64,000 nt of DNA from Alloyangia pacifica (GCF_900116195.1 NZ_FOZW01000002.1:496001-560000); one strand, 5' to 3'; positions 51,830-61,500 are shown, counted from the stretch's first letter. A program made the numbers and translations. The notes: generated by a model not told the origin, from the sequence alone.

Positions 51830-52753
51830 ATGAGAAAACGTGTCCCGCTGAATGCCATCCGCGCTTTCGAGGCGACGGCCCGCAACCAGTCGGTGGCCAA
51901 GGCCGCCGACGAGCTCTGCGTCACGCCCACGGCCGTGAGCCACCAGATCCGGCAGCTTGAGGAATTCCTGCAGGTGCGCCTCTTCATCCGCAAGAACTCG
52001 CGGATCGAGCTGACCACCGAGGCGCGCAACAACGTGCATCAGATCGGCCGCGCGCTCGATCTGATCAACGAGGCAATCGCAGCATTGGAGGGCTCGGATT
52101 ACGACGAACGACGGCGCCTCAACGTTGCGGCGTCCACCTCCGTCGCCTCGTTCTTCCTGATGCCCCGGCTCTACGACTTCACCCTGCGCGCGCCGGACAT
52201 CGACCTGAACATTCGGACCTTCCTGTCGCGCAAGGAGGCAGAGGAGCAGGAGATGGATATCCGCATCCTCAACTGGCAGAGCCAGATGGAATGCCAGGTC
52301 GAGCCGCTGGTCGAGGAAGAGGTCGTGCCGGTCTGCGCCCCCGCCGTGGCCGCGCGCTTCGGCAACGATCCGCGCGAGATCCTCAAGAATGCGCCGCTGC
52401 TGCACGTGGACCGGGCCAACGACGGGCTCGACAGCACCTACCCGGACTGGGCGCGCTACCTCGCCGAATACGGCATCAGCCGCAGCGATCTCAGCCATGG
52501 CGCGCGCTTCAACCAGGCAGGTACCTCCATCGAGGCGGCCTGCGCCGGGGTCGGGGTGATCCTAGGCCGCTCGCTGCTGATCGAGGATGCGCTGCAGAAG
52601 GGGCGTCTCGTGCGGGTGAGTGAGCCCTATCCGATCCGCTCGCCCTACTTCCTGCAATCGCCCTGGAAGTCGACGAACAAGGAGAGCATCCAGCGCTTCA
52701 AGGACTGGATCCTCGAAAAGGTCCGCTCGAACGGGCTGGTGCACGCGATCTGA
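51830..52753 (+). CDS. LysR-family regulator (GcvA-like)
   Basis: A 307-residue LysR regulator with the GcvA/AmpR-type HTH: LNAIRAFEATARNQSVAKAADELCVTPTAVSHQIRQLEEFLQVRLF. ATG at 51830 follows AGAGAGGTGAAG; a GTG three codons earlier is an alternative. Two-lobe ligand domain from about 95. It follows the amidase pair in the same direction and faces the ABC importer, so it may control either. It ends at a large bidirectional terminator. Confidence 0.88.
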   Translation: MRKRVPLNAIRAFEATARNQSVAKAADELCVTPTAVSHQIRQLEEFLQVRLFIRKNSRIELTTEARNNVHQIGRALDLINEAIAALEGSDYDERRRLNVAASTSVASFFLMPRLYDFTLRAPDIDLNIRTFLSRKEAEEQEMDIRILNWQSQMECQVEPLVEEEVVPVCAPAVAARFGNDPREILKNAPLLHVDRANDGLDSTYPDWARYLAEYGISRSDLSHGARFNQAGTSIEAACAGVGVILGRSLLIEDALQKGRLVRVSEPYPIRSPYFLQSPWKSTNKESIQRFKDWILEKVRSNGLVHAI

Positions 52754-52780
52754 GGACTGGTTGCGTTTCCGGGAAAAGAT

Positions 52781-52825
52781 CCGGGGGCGCGCAGGCCTGT
52801 CCCAAATGGACCTGCGCGCCTCCGG
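52781..52825. terminator. large bidirectional hairpin
   Basis: A 15-bp stem with one G-T pair (52781-52795 with 52811-52825) between the convergent LysR and ABC ATPase genes. There is no strong T-tract on either side, but position and stability make a terminator role likely. Confidence 0.65.
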
Positions 52826-52848
52826 ACACCCTGGACGTCAGACGAGCC

Positions 52849-53901
52849 TCACGCCAGTGGATGCTCGTCCGCCGGATCCCAAGACAGCATCACAGATTGC
52901 CCAAGCTCAAGCGCATCGTTGAAGAACGCGCTTGTCGGCATCAGCGCGGTCAGCTCCTCGTCATCCGTGCCGGTGACGCTGACCCGCACGGCAGTGCCCT
53001 GGTACTCGATCATCGACACCGTACCCGGAAGGCTCCGCAGCCCGGGGCGCGCGCCGATCACGCATTGGTCGGCCCGCACCGAGGCCTCGCCGCCGCCCGC
53101 GCGCTGCACCACATTGTGCCCGCCGAGGAAGCGCGCGACGAAGGCGTTGCTCGGTGTCTCGTAGACCTCGCGCGCCGCGCCCGCCTGCATGATCACCGCG
53201 TTGTTCATCACCACCACCAGGTCGGCCAGTGCCAGTGCCTCGTCCTGGCTGTGGGTGACGTGGATGAAGGAAATCCCCAGTTCCTTCTGGATGCGCTTCA
53301 GCTCGGCGCGCATGCGGATGCGCAGGAAGGGGTCGAGCGCCGAGAGCGGCTCGTCGAGCAGCAGCACCTTGGGCCGGGTGATCAGCGACCGCGCCAATGC
53401 CACCCGCTGCTGCTGGCCGCCGGACATCTGGCTCGGCAGGCGCTCGGCGAGGTGATCCATCTGCACGAGCTCAAGGTATTCCTTGGCCTTTGCCCGGCGC
53501 TCCGCGCGCGAGACGCCCTGCACCTTGAGCGAGAAGGCGACGTTGTCGAGGGCGCTGAGGTGCGGAAAGAGCGCGTAGTCCTGAAACATCATCGAGGTGC
53601 CGCGCGCCACCGGCGGCGCATGGGTGATTTCCTGATCGTGGATCAGGATGGCGCCGTCGCTGACTTCCTCGTGCCCGGCCAGCATCCGCAGCGTGGTGGA
53701 CTTGCCGCAGCCCGAGGGGCCGAGCAGGCAGCAGTAGGATCCGCGCGGGATCCGTAGCGAGATATTGTCCACCGCGGGCGCACCCGGTCCGTAGCGCTTG
53801 GTCACGGCGACGAGCTCGGCGTCGAAGCGGTGGCTCTGGGTGACCTGGCGCGGCTTGGCGGGAGCGGGCGGCGGTGTCTCGGTCTTGAGGGCGAGGGTCA
53901 T
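52849..53901 (-). CDS. ABC importer ATPase (PotA-like)
   Basis: A 350-residue ATPase of the spermidine/putrescine-iron importer class. Walker A LLGPSGCGKSTTLR, Q-loop FQDYALFPHLS, signature MSGGQQQRVALARSL, Walker B VLLLDEPLSALD and H-loop HVTHSQDEA are all intact. A C-terminal TOBE-like domain lies at about 270-345. It is the last gene of the four-gene importer; its start overlaps the upstream permease (ATGA). Confidence 0.9.
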   Translation of the reverse strand: MTLALKTETPPPAPAKPRQVTQSHRFDAELVAVTKRYGPGAPAVDNISLRIPRGSYCCLLGPSGCGKSTTLRMLAGHEEVSDGAILIHDQEITHAPPVARGTSMMFQDYALFPHLSALDNVAFSLKVQGVSRAERRAKAKEYLELVQMDHLAERLPSQMSGGQQQRVALARSLITRPKVLLLDEPLSALDPFLRIRMRAELKRIQKELGISFIHVTHSQDEALALADLVVVMNNAVIMQAGAAREVYETPSNAFVARFLGGHNVVQRAGGGEASVRADQCVIGARPGLRSLPGTVSMIEYQGTAVRVSVTGTDDEELTALMPTSAFFNDALELGQSVMLSWDPADEHPLA

Positions 53902-54746
53902 GCATTGGTCCTCATGCTGCGGCGCTTGGCGAGCTGGGAGACCACGACAAGCGAAAGGATGATCAGGGAGAAGGAGATGAGCGTGGTCAGCGTGCCGATG
54001 GCGAAAAGCACCGGCGTCGAGGCGGCGTTGAGCAGGCCCATCACCTCCATCGGCATGGTGTTGCCCATGCCCACGTTGAGCGAGGTGCGCGCGGTTTCCT
54101 CGTAGGACGAGGTGAGCCCGGCCATGGCGATGCCGATGACGCCGGGCAGGATTATCGGCAGGATCACCCAGCGGAAACGCTGGCTGGCGGAGGCACCGAG
54201 GTCGACGGCGGCCTCTTCGTAGGAGCTGCGGAAGCGGCCGAGCACGATGAACATGATCAGCAGGCCGAAGGGCAACGTCCATGTCAGCTGCGCGCCGATG
54301 CCCGAGGTGAACCAGTTCACCTGCCAGCCGAGCAGGTTGAACATCAGCGCGATGCCGAATCCGACGAAGATGCCGGGCAGCACCATCGAGGCGATGGCGG
54401 CGTAGAACACCGCGCCCGAGCCGGGGAACTTGCGGCGGTAGGCGAGCCCGGCGGTGACCGAGATCACCAGCGTCAGCACCGCGGTGCAGGCGGCCAGTCT
54501 GATCGAGCGCTGGAAGGCGCTCGGCACGTCGCCGAGGCCCTGTCCCTCGCCGGAGAACAGCGTTTGGAACCAATGGGTGGACCAGCCCACCATGGGGAAG
54601 GACATGCCGCCCTCGGGGCCCTGGAAGCTGAGGATGTAAAGGCAGGCCATGGGCGCGTAGACGTAGATCAGGAAGAGCGTCGTCAGCCCTGCGAGCAGGT
54701 AGAAGGAGAGGGGGCGCTTGCGGGAGGTCCTGGTGTAGGAAGACAT
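53898..54746 (-). CDS. ABC importer permease (PotC-like)
   Basis: A 282-residue permease with six predicted helices and the EAA loop in EEAAVDLGASASQRFRWVILPIILPGV. It pairs with the PotB-like permease (gap 5 bp) and couples to the ATPase by an ATGA overlap. Confidence 0.88.
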   Translation of the reverse strand: MSSYTRTSRKRPLSFYLLAGLTTLFLIYVYAPMACLYILSFQGPEGGMSFPMVGWSTHWFQTLFSGEGQGLGDVPSAFQRSIRLAACTAVLTLVISVTAGLAYRRKFPGSGAVFYAAIASMVLPGIFVGFGIALMFNLLGWQVNWFTSGIGAQLTWTLPFGLLIMFIVLGRFRSSYEEAAVDLGASASQRFRWVILPIILPGVIGIAMAGLTSSYEETARTSLNVGMGNTMPMEVMGLLNAASTPVLFAIGTLTTLISFSLIILSLVVVSQLAKRRSMRTNA

Positions 54747-54751
54747 GGGGG

Positions 54752-55642
54752 TCAGTTCCTCAGTTCCTTGCGGATGTCGGCGAAGCGCAGCAGCGAGACG
54801 ACGATGCTCAGCACCACGACCAGCAGCAGGATCGATTTGGCGGCGGCGGGCGGGTACATGAAGGCGTTGAGATCGGTGATGATCGACATGCCCACGGTGT
54901 TGACCTGGCTGCCGCCCATGAACTTAACCATCACCACATCGCCCATGATCGCCGTGGTCACGATGATCGTGCCGATGGCAAGGCCGGGGCGCACCAGCGG
55001 GAAGATGATGTCGCGCACGATCTGCCATTCCGAGGCACCGGCGTCCTGGGCGGCCTGGATCACCGAGGGCGGGATCTTGGCCATGGAATTGAGCGCCGTG
55101 GCGATCATCGGCATGGTCAGCATCTGCACGTAGGCGACCAGCACGGCGAACTCGGAATACATCAGCCAGCCGAGCGGTTCGTCGATCACCCCGGCGCCAA
55201 GAAGCGCCTGGTTGACCACGCCCTCGCGGCCCAGCAGCGGCACCCAGCTGACCATGCGGATCGGCCCGGATGTCCAGAAGGGGATGGCGATGGCAGTGAC
55301 CAGAAGCGTGCGCAACCAATTGCTGCGCAGGTGGAACGCGAGGAAATAGGCGATGGCAAACCCCAGCGGCGCGGTGATCGCCCAGACGATGATCAGGAAC
55401 TTGAAGGTCTTGAGGTAGAGCGCCAGCGTCAGATCCGAGGTCAGTACGTCGACCCAGGTCTCGAGGTAGAGCTCGGGGAAGACCTGTGCGAAGTTGTAAT
55501 CGAGGAAGCTGACCACGAAGATCAGCCCGAGCGGCACGATGACCAGCGCCAGGAAGACAAGCGCCATCGGCGTGACCTGCAGCACCGAGGCAAGTTTCGG
55601 CGGGATCGTGACGCGCGAAGGGGAGGTTTGGCTGGAAAGCAT
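54752..55642 (-). CDS. ABC importer permease (PotB-like)
   Basis: A 296-residue permease with six predicted helices and the EAA-type loop IQAAQDAGASEWQIVRDIIFPLVRPGL. The start at 55642 avoids a 22-residue basic extension into the intergenic stem-loop. Partner of the PotC-like permease. Confidence 0.88.
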   Translation of the reverse strand: MLSSQTSPSRVTIPPKLASVLQVTPMALVFLALVIVPLGLIFVVSFLDYNFAQVFPELYLETWVDVLTSDLTLALYLKTFKFLIIVWAITAPLGFAIAYFLAFHLRSNWLRTLLVTAIAIPFWTSGPIRMVSWVPLLGREGVVNQALLGAGVIDEPLGWLMYSEFAVLVAYVQMLTMPMIATALNSMAKIPPSVIQAAQDAGASEWQIVRDIIFPLVRPGLAIGTIIVTTAIMGDVVMVKFMGGSQVNTVGMSIITDLNAFMYPPAAAKSILLLVVVLSIVVSLLRFADIRKELRN

Positions 55643-55680
55643 GGCATTCCGTTTCGTCGGGGAAGGTCTGGGAAGGGTGC

Positions 55681-55703
55681 CCCGGCCGGGTCGCGCGGCC
55701 GGG
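55681..55703 (-). terminator. stem-loop after the binding-protein gene
   Basis: A perfect 8-bp stem CCCGGCCG/CGGCCGGG (55681-55688 with 55696-55703) between the binding-protein stop and the first permease gene. As in the four TRAP operons, it may allow excess binding-protein expression. Confidence 0.5.
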
Positions 55704-55717
55704 ACCATGATCGCGGA

Positions 55718-57025
55718 TCAGGCGGCGATGAAGTCCTGCCAGCGGCGCACGAGGTAGCGGTCCTCGTCCATCACCGTGTTCCAGATGCCGATGTTGCCCA
55801 TGCGCTCCCAGATGGAGCCGCCGTCACGCGACACGCCGGCTTTCTCCATGACCTTGCCATAGGGGTTGAGGATGTCTTCGGTGGCGGGCTGGCCCTCGTA
55901 CCAATAGCCCCACTCGTTCTCGGTCATGAACGGCTTCACGTTCTCGGGGACCGAATTGTAGAAGCCCTGGCGCGAGATGAAGGCGCCGGCCCAGCCCGAG
56001 TTCATCCAGTTCATGTATTCGATGGCGCAGTCGCGCTCGAGGCCCTCGAGGTGGTTCATCGCCGACATCATGATGTACCAGCCACGGTAGCCTTCCTTCA
56101 TGCCCTTGTAGGTGCAGTCGATACCGCGGGTACGGACCTCGGTCACCGCGGGAGACCACATGGACTGCAGCAGCACCTCGCCCGAGGCCATCAGCTGCAC
56201 CGACTGGTCGAAGTTGGTCCAGAAGCTGCGGAAGTGGCCCTCGCGCTTCAGTGCGGTCAGCACGTCGATGGTCTTGTCGATCTCCTCGCGGGTCATGTTG
56301 CCCTTGTCGCCATAGGTGATTTCGCCCATCGCCTCGAGCGCCATGGCGGCGTCGGCAACACCGATCGACACGCCGTCCTGCAGTGCCACGCGGCCCGAGA
56401 ATTCGGGGTTCAGCAGCTCGGCCCAGCTCTCGATCGGACGGCCGATCAGGTCGGGGCGGATGCCCAGCGTGTCGGCGTTGTAGTAGAGCGGCACGCCGAC
56501 GAGGTAGTCGGTCGGGGTGAGCGAGTACTCCTGCGCATTCTCATCGGCCCAGTATTGCGCCTTGATCGGCGCCATGCCCTGTTTCGAGGCCTCGGTGCCG
56601 TCGGGATAGGTGCCTTGGGTGAACAGCGTCAGCGTCTGGTCCCAGTATTTGTACTCGGACACGTTGACCGGCATCAGCACGCCGCGCCCGGTGAAATACT
56701 TGAGGTTGGTATTGGGCATGTCGGTGACATGCACCGACTTCGGCTGGGTCAGCAGCCGGTTTACATGGGTGGTGGGGTCAGGCGCGGTCTGCATGTCGAC
56801 GGTGAAGCCGAGATCCTCGTTCGCCTTGGCCTCGATCTCGGGAATGGTCGAATAGGACTGCCCGAGGTGGGTGATGGTGACATCCTTGATGTTCTGCGCC
56901 CAGAGCATCGGCGCCGGGAAGGCGCTGGCGGCGGCTGCGGCGGCGCCGGATTTGAGCAGGCCGCGGCGCGAGAGGCCGCGCGGGCTCTTCGCGCGCTTGG
57001 CGGCGGGGAGGTCGGATTTGGTCAT
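55718..57025 (-). CDS. ABC importer substrate-binding protein, Tat-exported (PotD-like)
   Basis: A 435-residue periplasmic binding protein. A twin-arginine signal LSRRGLLKSGAAAAAASAFPA (about 17-37) indicates folded export by Tat. The mature part resembles spermidine/putrescine-type (PotD) or related binding proteins for amines and other small organics. The start at 57025 puts the RR motif at its usual distance; 68 upstream residues are rejected. First gene of the importer operon, divergent from an amidase, so the ligand may be an amide or its amine product. Confidence 0.88.
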   Translation of the reverse strand: MTKSDLPAAKRAKSPRGLSRRGLLKSGAAAAAASAFPAPMLWAQNIKDVTITHLGQSYSTIPEIEAKANEDLGFTVDMQTAPDPTTHVNRLLTQPKSVHVTDMPNTNLKYFTGRGVLMPVNVSEYKYWDQTLTLFTQGTYPDGTEASKQGMAPIKAQYWADENAQEYSLTPTDYLVGVPLYYNADTLGIRPDLIGRPIESWAELLNPEFSGRVALQDGVSIGVADAAMALEAMGEITYGDKGNMTREEIDKTIDVLTALKREGHFRSFWTNFDQSVQLMASGEVLLQSMWSPAVTEVRTRGIDCTYKGMKEGYRGWYIMMSAMNHLEGLERDCAIEYMNWMNSGWAGAFISRQGFYNSVPENVKPFMTENEWGYWYEGQPATEDILNPYGKVMEKAGVSRDGGSIWERMGNIGIWNTVMDEDRYLVRRWQDFIAA

Positions 57026-57261
57026 GGGTCTCTCCTGCGGACGATGGGTGCGGCCCGCTGTTTGCCGCGGGCTCCTTGGCCGGGATCGTCCCTCGCGGGC
57101 CTGTTCCGGTGCGTTCAGGATCGAGTGCAGGCGCCCGAAAAACCTAGTGAGAAAATTTGGCAGCGGGCCTGAAGAAACCTCGCCTGCCTCGGCGCAGGGT
57201 TTCTGCTTTTGTGGCACGGTCAGGGGCATGCGCCCCGGCGCGGGATATGAAAGGAGCTGCC

Positions 57262-58575
57262 ATGACCCTTACCAACGAGCCTGATGCCACTGATCCCATG
57301 ACCGCGCGGGCGATTGCCGCCGATCTGGCCACCGGACGGCGCAGCGCCGCCGAGGTGGCCGCGACCACCCTTCAGCGCGTGGCGCATTGGGAGCCGAAGG
57401 TCGCGGCCTTTTCCCACTTCGATCCGGAGCTGCTCAAAGCGCAGGCAGAGGCGCTCGACGCGGCACCCGTGCGCGGGCCGCTGGCGGGGGTGACCGTGGC
57501 GGTCAAGGACGTGATTGCGACCCGGGACATGCCGACCGAGCACAATACCGCCCGCTACCAGGGCAGCCGGCCCGGTGTGGATGCGGCCTGCGTCGACACG
57601 CTGCGCGCGGCAGGCGCGATGATCATGGGCAAGACGGTGACCACAGAATTCGCCTCGACCAATCGCGGCGGCAAGACCCGCAACCCGATCGATCCGACGC
57701 GCACCCCGGGTGGCTCGTCCTCGGGCTCGGCGGCGGCGGTGGCCTGCGGCATGGCGGCAATCGGGCTCGGCACGCAGACCGGCGGCTCGACCATCCGCCC
57801 GGCCTCGTTCAACGGCATCTGGGGGATGAAGCCGACATGGGGCGTGATCAGCCGCGAGGGGCTGAAGCAGTACTCGATGACCTGCGACACGCTCGGGCTC
57901 TACGCCCGCAGCGCCGATGACCTCGGCCTGCTCTGCGATGTCTTCGACCTCGACCCGGCGCCGCAGCCGGCGAGGCTCGAAGGCCTCCGCATCGGCCTGT
58001 GCCGCACGCCCATGTGGGATCGCACCGAGCCGCCGATGCGCCGGGCTCTTGAAGAGGCCGCAGATGCCCTGCGGCTTGCCGGGGCCGAGGTGATCGAGGT
58101 TGAACTGCCGTCGCTCTATGCTGGCATCGCCGAGGCGCATTCGGTGATCCTCGCCCGCGAGGGGCGGTCCTCCTTCCTCAACGAGGTGCGCAATACTCCG
58201 GGCATACACGACGAGTACATCGCGATTGTCGGCAACGCGCGCGGGATCACCCCGGAGGACGCACGACACGCCTACACCTTGGCCGACCGCTGCCGCGCCG
58301 CCTTCGACGAGATCATGGGCGGCTTCGATGCGATCATGACGCCCTCGGCCTGCGGCGAAGCACCGGTGGGGCTGGAACGAACCGGTGACGCGGCAATGAA
58401 CTCCATGTGGACGCTGCTGCAGGTGCCGGTGGTCTCGGTGCCGGGGTTGACCGGGCCGAACGGCATGCCACTCGGCATCTCCTTCGTCGCGCGGCGCTAC
58501 GCCGACCGCACGGCGCTGGCCGTTGCGAAGCTGGCAGGCGAGGTGCTGGCCCGCGACGAGGTTGAACTGGCCTGA
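57262..58575 (+). CDS. amidase-signature family hydrolase
   Basis: A 437-residue amidase with the Ser-cisSer-Lys triad: Lys82 (AVKDV), cis-Ser152 (GGSSSGSAAAVA) and nucleophile Ser176 (TGGSTIRP), spaced as in malonamidase E2. ATG at 57262 follows AAAGGAG; an ATG 15 bp earlier is less likely. It probably hydrolyses an amide imported by the divergent ABC system. A separate role in a GatA-like complex is unlikely as no GatB/C gene is nearby. Confidence 0.9.
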   Translation: MTLTNEPDATDPMTARAIAADLATGRRSAAEVAATTLQRVAHWEPKVAAFSHFDPELLKAQAEALDAAPVRGPLAGVTVAVKDVIATRDMPTEHNTARYQGSRPGVDAACVDTLRAAGAMIMGKTVTTEFASTNRGGKTRNPIDPTRTPGGSSSGSAAAVACGMAAIGLGTQTGGSTIRPASFNGIWGMKPTWGVISREGLKQYSMTCDTLGLYARSADDLGLLCDVFDLDPAPQPARLEGLRIGLCRTPMWDRTEPPMRRALEEAADALRLAGAEVIEVELPSLYAGIAEAHSVILAREGRSSFLNEVRNTPGIHDEYIAIVGNARGITPEDARHAYTLADRCRAAFDEIMGGFDAIMTPSACGEAPVGLERTGDAAMNSMWTLLQVPVVSVPGLTGPNGMPLGISFVARRYADRTALAVAKLAGEVLARDEVELA

Positions 58576-58586
58576 ACGCCGGGGCA

Positions 58587-58620
58587 GCGCGTCTTTCCCG
58601 TGCCGGGAGGAAAGGCGCGT
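58587..58620 (+). terminator. probable terminator after the amidase gene
   Basis: A 12-bp stem with two G-T pairs (58587-58598 with 58609-58620) and a 10-nt loop begins 11 bp after the stop. There is no clear T-tract, so function is moderately supported. Confidence 0.5.
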
Positions 58621-59105
58621 ATTGGCGTCAGCGCAGGCGGAATGCGGGGGCCCGTTCGGACGGCCCTGTCTGAGAACCTCCGAACCGTCGCGATTGCCCT
58701 GCTTGGCTCGCGGGCTGGGGCCAGAGGGGCGCGTCGCCGCCCTTCTCTGGCGGTTCGGCGGGCGGGCAGACGCTGCGCGCAGAAGCGCGGCGTCCTCGCT
58801 TGCACTTTGCCTTCAGGTTGCATTTTGCCATCAGGTTGCGGCGGGCCGACACCTTCGATTCAGCCAGAGCCGTCGCGGACAGCCCGCGGCAATGCCACGC
58901 CTGCGATGCTCGGCGTCCTCCACGGCTGTGGTCGGAGACCTCCTCAGATTGGCGACTTCTTGTTGCAGAAATACGACAATTAACTGAGTGAATTTGTCTG
59001 GATTATTGTGGAAGGCGGGCCGAAATGGTTCTCCTCCGCCTCGCCAGCTTCCGCCAGCGACTCTCCATACATCGTGAAACCCTCAATGCGCAGAGAGGAT
59101 CGCTC
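58621..59105. repeat. intergenic region with a short tandem repeat
   Basis: About 485 bp with no supportable gene. Two near-identical 16-mers, TTTGCCTTCAGGTTGC (58806-58821) and TTTGCCATCAGGTTGC (58824-58839), stand 18 bp apart. The AT-rich last 130 bp should contain the siderophore-receptor promoter, but I could not recognise a Fur, RirA or Irr box with confidence. Confidence 0.5.
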
Positions 59106-61400
59106 ATGGCATCCGCACGTGCACGGCTCGCCTCCGGTACAGCCGTATTTCTTTTGTCCGCAGCCCCGCTGACCCCGGCGCTGGCGCAGGACTTCACCCT
59201 TGGCGACGACGCCGGCTACGAGCTTGGTACCATCGTGCTGACCGCCGAGGAGCAGATCAAGCAAGCACTCGGCACCTCGACCATCACCGCCGAAGATCTC
59301 GAAAAGCAGCCAGTGGTCAACGACGTGGCCGAGATCATTCGCAAGATGCCCGGTGTGAACCTCAGCGGCACCTCGCCCTCGGGCCAGCGCGGCAACCAGC
59401 GCCAGGTCGACATCCGGGGCATGGGGCCGGAGAACGTTCTGATCCTGATCGACGGCAAGCCGGTGCTGTCGCGGACCTCGGTCAAGATGGGCCGTTCCGG
59501 TGAGCGCGACACCCGCGGCGACACCAACTGGGTGCCCGCCGAGATGGTCGAGCGCATCGAGGTCATCCGCGGCCCGGCGGCGGCGCGTTACGGCTCGGGC
59601 GCTGCAGGCGGCGTGGTGAACATCATCACCAAGGCCCCGGACGAAGACCTGCTACAGATCGGCACCTTCTTCGACGTCCCCGAAAGCAGCCTCGAAGGCA
59701 GGACGCAGCGCTACAACCTGCTGTGGGCCAAGCGGCTCAACGAGGACTTCTCGCTGCGCTTCTCGGGCAGCTACAACAAGACCGACGCGGACGACCCGGA
59801 GGTCAACGGCGAAGTCGAGACCTGCGAGACCGACGAGGACACCGGTGAGGTGAGCTGCAGCCGGGATGCGGGCAGCGAAGGCGTGGTCAACAAGGACGCG
59901 ACCCTTGCGCTGCGGTGGGAACCCAGCGACCGGAACCGGTTCGATTTCGAGCTCGGCTGGTCGCGGCAGGGCAACCTTTACGCCGGCGACACCCAGCTCG
60001 GCAGCCGGCTGACCGACGATCCCGACTCGCTGGTCACTCAGCTTTCGGACGATGGCGAAGAAACCAATGTCATCAAGCGGGGCACCTTCGCGATCACCCA
60101 CAATGGCAGCTACGGTTGGGGTGAGACGATGAGCTACCTCCAGTACGAGCGCAGCGACAACACGCGTCTCTCCGAGGGCCCAGCAGGCGGCAGCGAGGGG
60201 ACGATCAACTCGACCGACGAATGGGACACCGCGCTTCTGCAGGCGATCTCCGGTAAGTCGGAGGCCTATCTCGACCGCAGCTTCCTCGGTCGTCCCTCGG
60301 CGCTCACGCTGGGTACAGAGCTGCGCTATGAAAAGCTCGACCTCAGCGACTACAGCTCCTTCTCCTCGATCACCAGCAACGATGGCTCGATCGACACGAC
60401 CGACGGAGATGACATCACCGAGCAGCTCACGCTCGGTCTCTATCTCGAAGACAACATCGAGTGGACCGACCGGCTGACACTCACCCCCTCGGTGCGCGTC
60501 GATTGGGCGGACACCTTCGGCATGACCATGTCTGGCGGGCTCAACGCCTCCTATGATCTGACCTCGGAGTGGACGGTGAAGGGCGGCATCGCCAAGGCCT
60601 TCAAGGCACCGACGCTCTACCAGCAGTCCGGCCGCTACGTCTATGTCACCCGCGGCAACGGCTGCCCGTATCCCTATGTCGGCGACGGTCCCTGCTATGT
60701 ACTCGGCAACGATGACCTCGACCCGGAAACCTCGATCAACACCGAGATCGGCGTGGCCTACTCCGGCCTGAACGGCATCAACGCGACCCTGACCTATTTC
60801 CACAACGACTACCGCGACAAGATTCAGGCCGGCACCGAGCAGGTCGGAACCACGTCCGTCGGGAGCAACACCGCACGACTCTACCAGTGGCAGAATGTCC
60901 CGGAATCGACGGTCGAGGGACTCGAGGGCAGTTTTGCCATGCCGCTTGGCGAGCGTCTGTCACTGACGGTGAACGGCACCTACATGATCGAGTCCTCGCA
61001 GAAGCTGAAAATCAAGGGCGGCACCAACTCCGACGGCGAAACCTATGACGACCTCGACATCGAAGTGCCGCTTTCGCTTGTGCCCGACTACACGATCAAC
61101 GCTTCGGTGACCTGGGACGTGAACGACAAGTTCAGCCTCATTCCATCGCTCACCCATTACGGGCCGACCGAGGCCACCGAGTACAGCGCCCATTCCGGCT
61201 ACTCGGTCGATGACACCGAGGACCGCGATCCCTACACGCTGGTCAATCTCGCGATGACCTACCAGTTCGACAACGGCTTTGACCTGAAGGCAGGGGTGAC
61301 CAACCTCTTCAACAAGGAAATCCTGCGGTCGGGCGACGGGGCCAACACCTACAACGAACCCGGGCGGGCCTACTACTTCGGCCTGACCAAGACCTTCTGA
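59106..61400 (+). CDS. fepA: FepA-type TonB-dependent catecholate siderophore receptor
   Basis: A 764-residue outer-membrane receptor. A signal peptide (about 1-27, ending ALAQ) and TonB box (GTIVLTAEEQ) lead into a plug domain with the FepA-specific stretches IIRKMPGVNLSGTSPSG, RQVDIRGMGPENVLILIDGKP and RGDTNWVPAEMVERIEVIRGP. The 22-strand barrel ends in Phe (FGLTKTF). Cysteine pairs lie in two extracellular loops, Cys240/Cys251 and Cys520/Cys530, the latter matching the GC..GC pair of E. coli FepA. It should import ferric enterobactin or similar. No siderophore biosynthesis or FepBCDG-like genes are next to it. A terminator follows. Confidence 0.93.
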   Translation: MASARARLASGTAVFLLSAAPLTPALAQDFTLGDDAGYELGTIVLTAEEQIKQALGTSTITAEDLEKQPVVNDVAEIIRKMPGVNLSGTSPSGQRGNQRQVDIRGMGPENVLILIDGKPVLSRTSVKMGRSGERDTRGDTNWVPAEMVERIEVIRGPAAARYGSGAAGGVVNIITKAPDEDLLQIGTFFDVPESSLEGRTQRYNLLWAKRLNEDFSLRFSGSYNKTDADDPEVNGEVETCETDEDTGEVSCSRDAGSEGVVNKDATLALRWEPSDRNRFDFELGWSRQGNLYAGDTQLGSRLTDDPDSLVTQLSDDGEETNVIKRGTFAITHNGSYGWGETMSYLQYERSDNTRLSEGPAGGSEGTINSTDEWDTALLQAISGKSEAYLDRSFLGRPSALTLGTELRYEKLDLSDYSSFSSITSNDGSIDTTDGDDITEQLTLGLYLEDNIEWTDRLTLTPSVRVDWADTFGMTMSGGLNASYDLTSEWTVKGGIAKAFKAPTLYQQSGRYVYVTRGNGCPYPYVGDGPCYVLGNDDLDPETSINTEIGVAYSGLNGINATLTYFHNDYRDKIQAGTEQVGTTSVGSNTARLYQWQNVPESTVEGLEGSFAMPLGERLSLTVNGTYMIESSQKLKIKGGTNSDGETYDDLDIEVPLSLVPDYTINASVTWDVNDKFSLIPSLTHYGPTEATEYSAHSGYSVDDTEDRDPYTLVNLAMTYQFDNGFDLKAGVTNLFNKEILRSGDGANTYNEPGRAYYFGLTKTF

Positions 61401-61427
61401 AAGCTGTTCTAGCAAAAAGAGAAAATC

Positions 61428-61458
61428 AAGCGCCGCCCGCAACCTGCTGGCGGCGCTT
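61428..61458 (+). terminator. terminator of the siderophore-receptor gene
   Basis: A perfect 10-bp stem AAGCGCCGCC/GGCGGCGCTT (61428-61437 with 61449-61458) with an 11-nt loop begins 27 bp after the fepA stop. Confidence 0.75.
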
Positions 61459-61500
61459 CATGCTTTGCATGACCTCAAGGGGCGTGCGCTGGACACGAAA

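Noticed and set aside
58840-59105. Iron-responsive operator upstream of the siderophore receptor
   Set aside because: AT-rich stretch at 58976-59010 is suggestive, but no Fur, RirA or Irr consensus could be matched convincingly.
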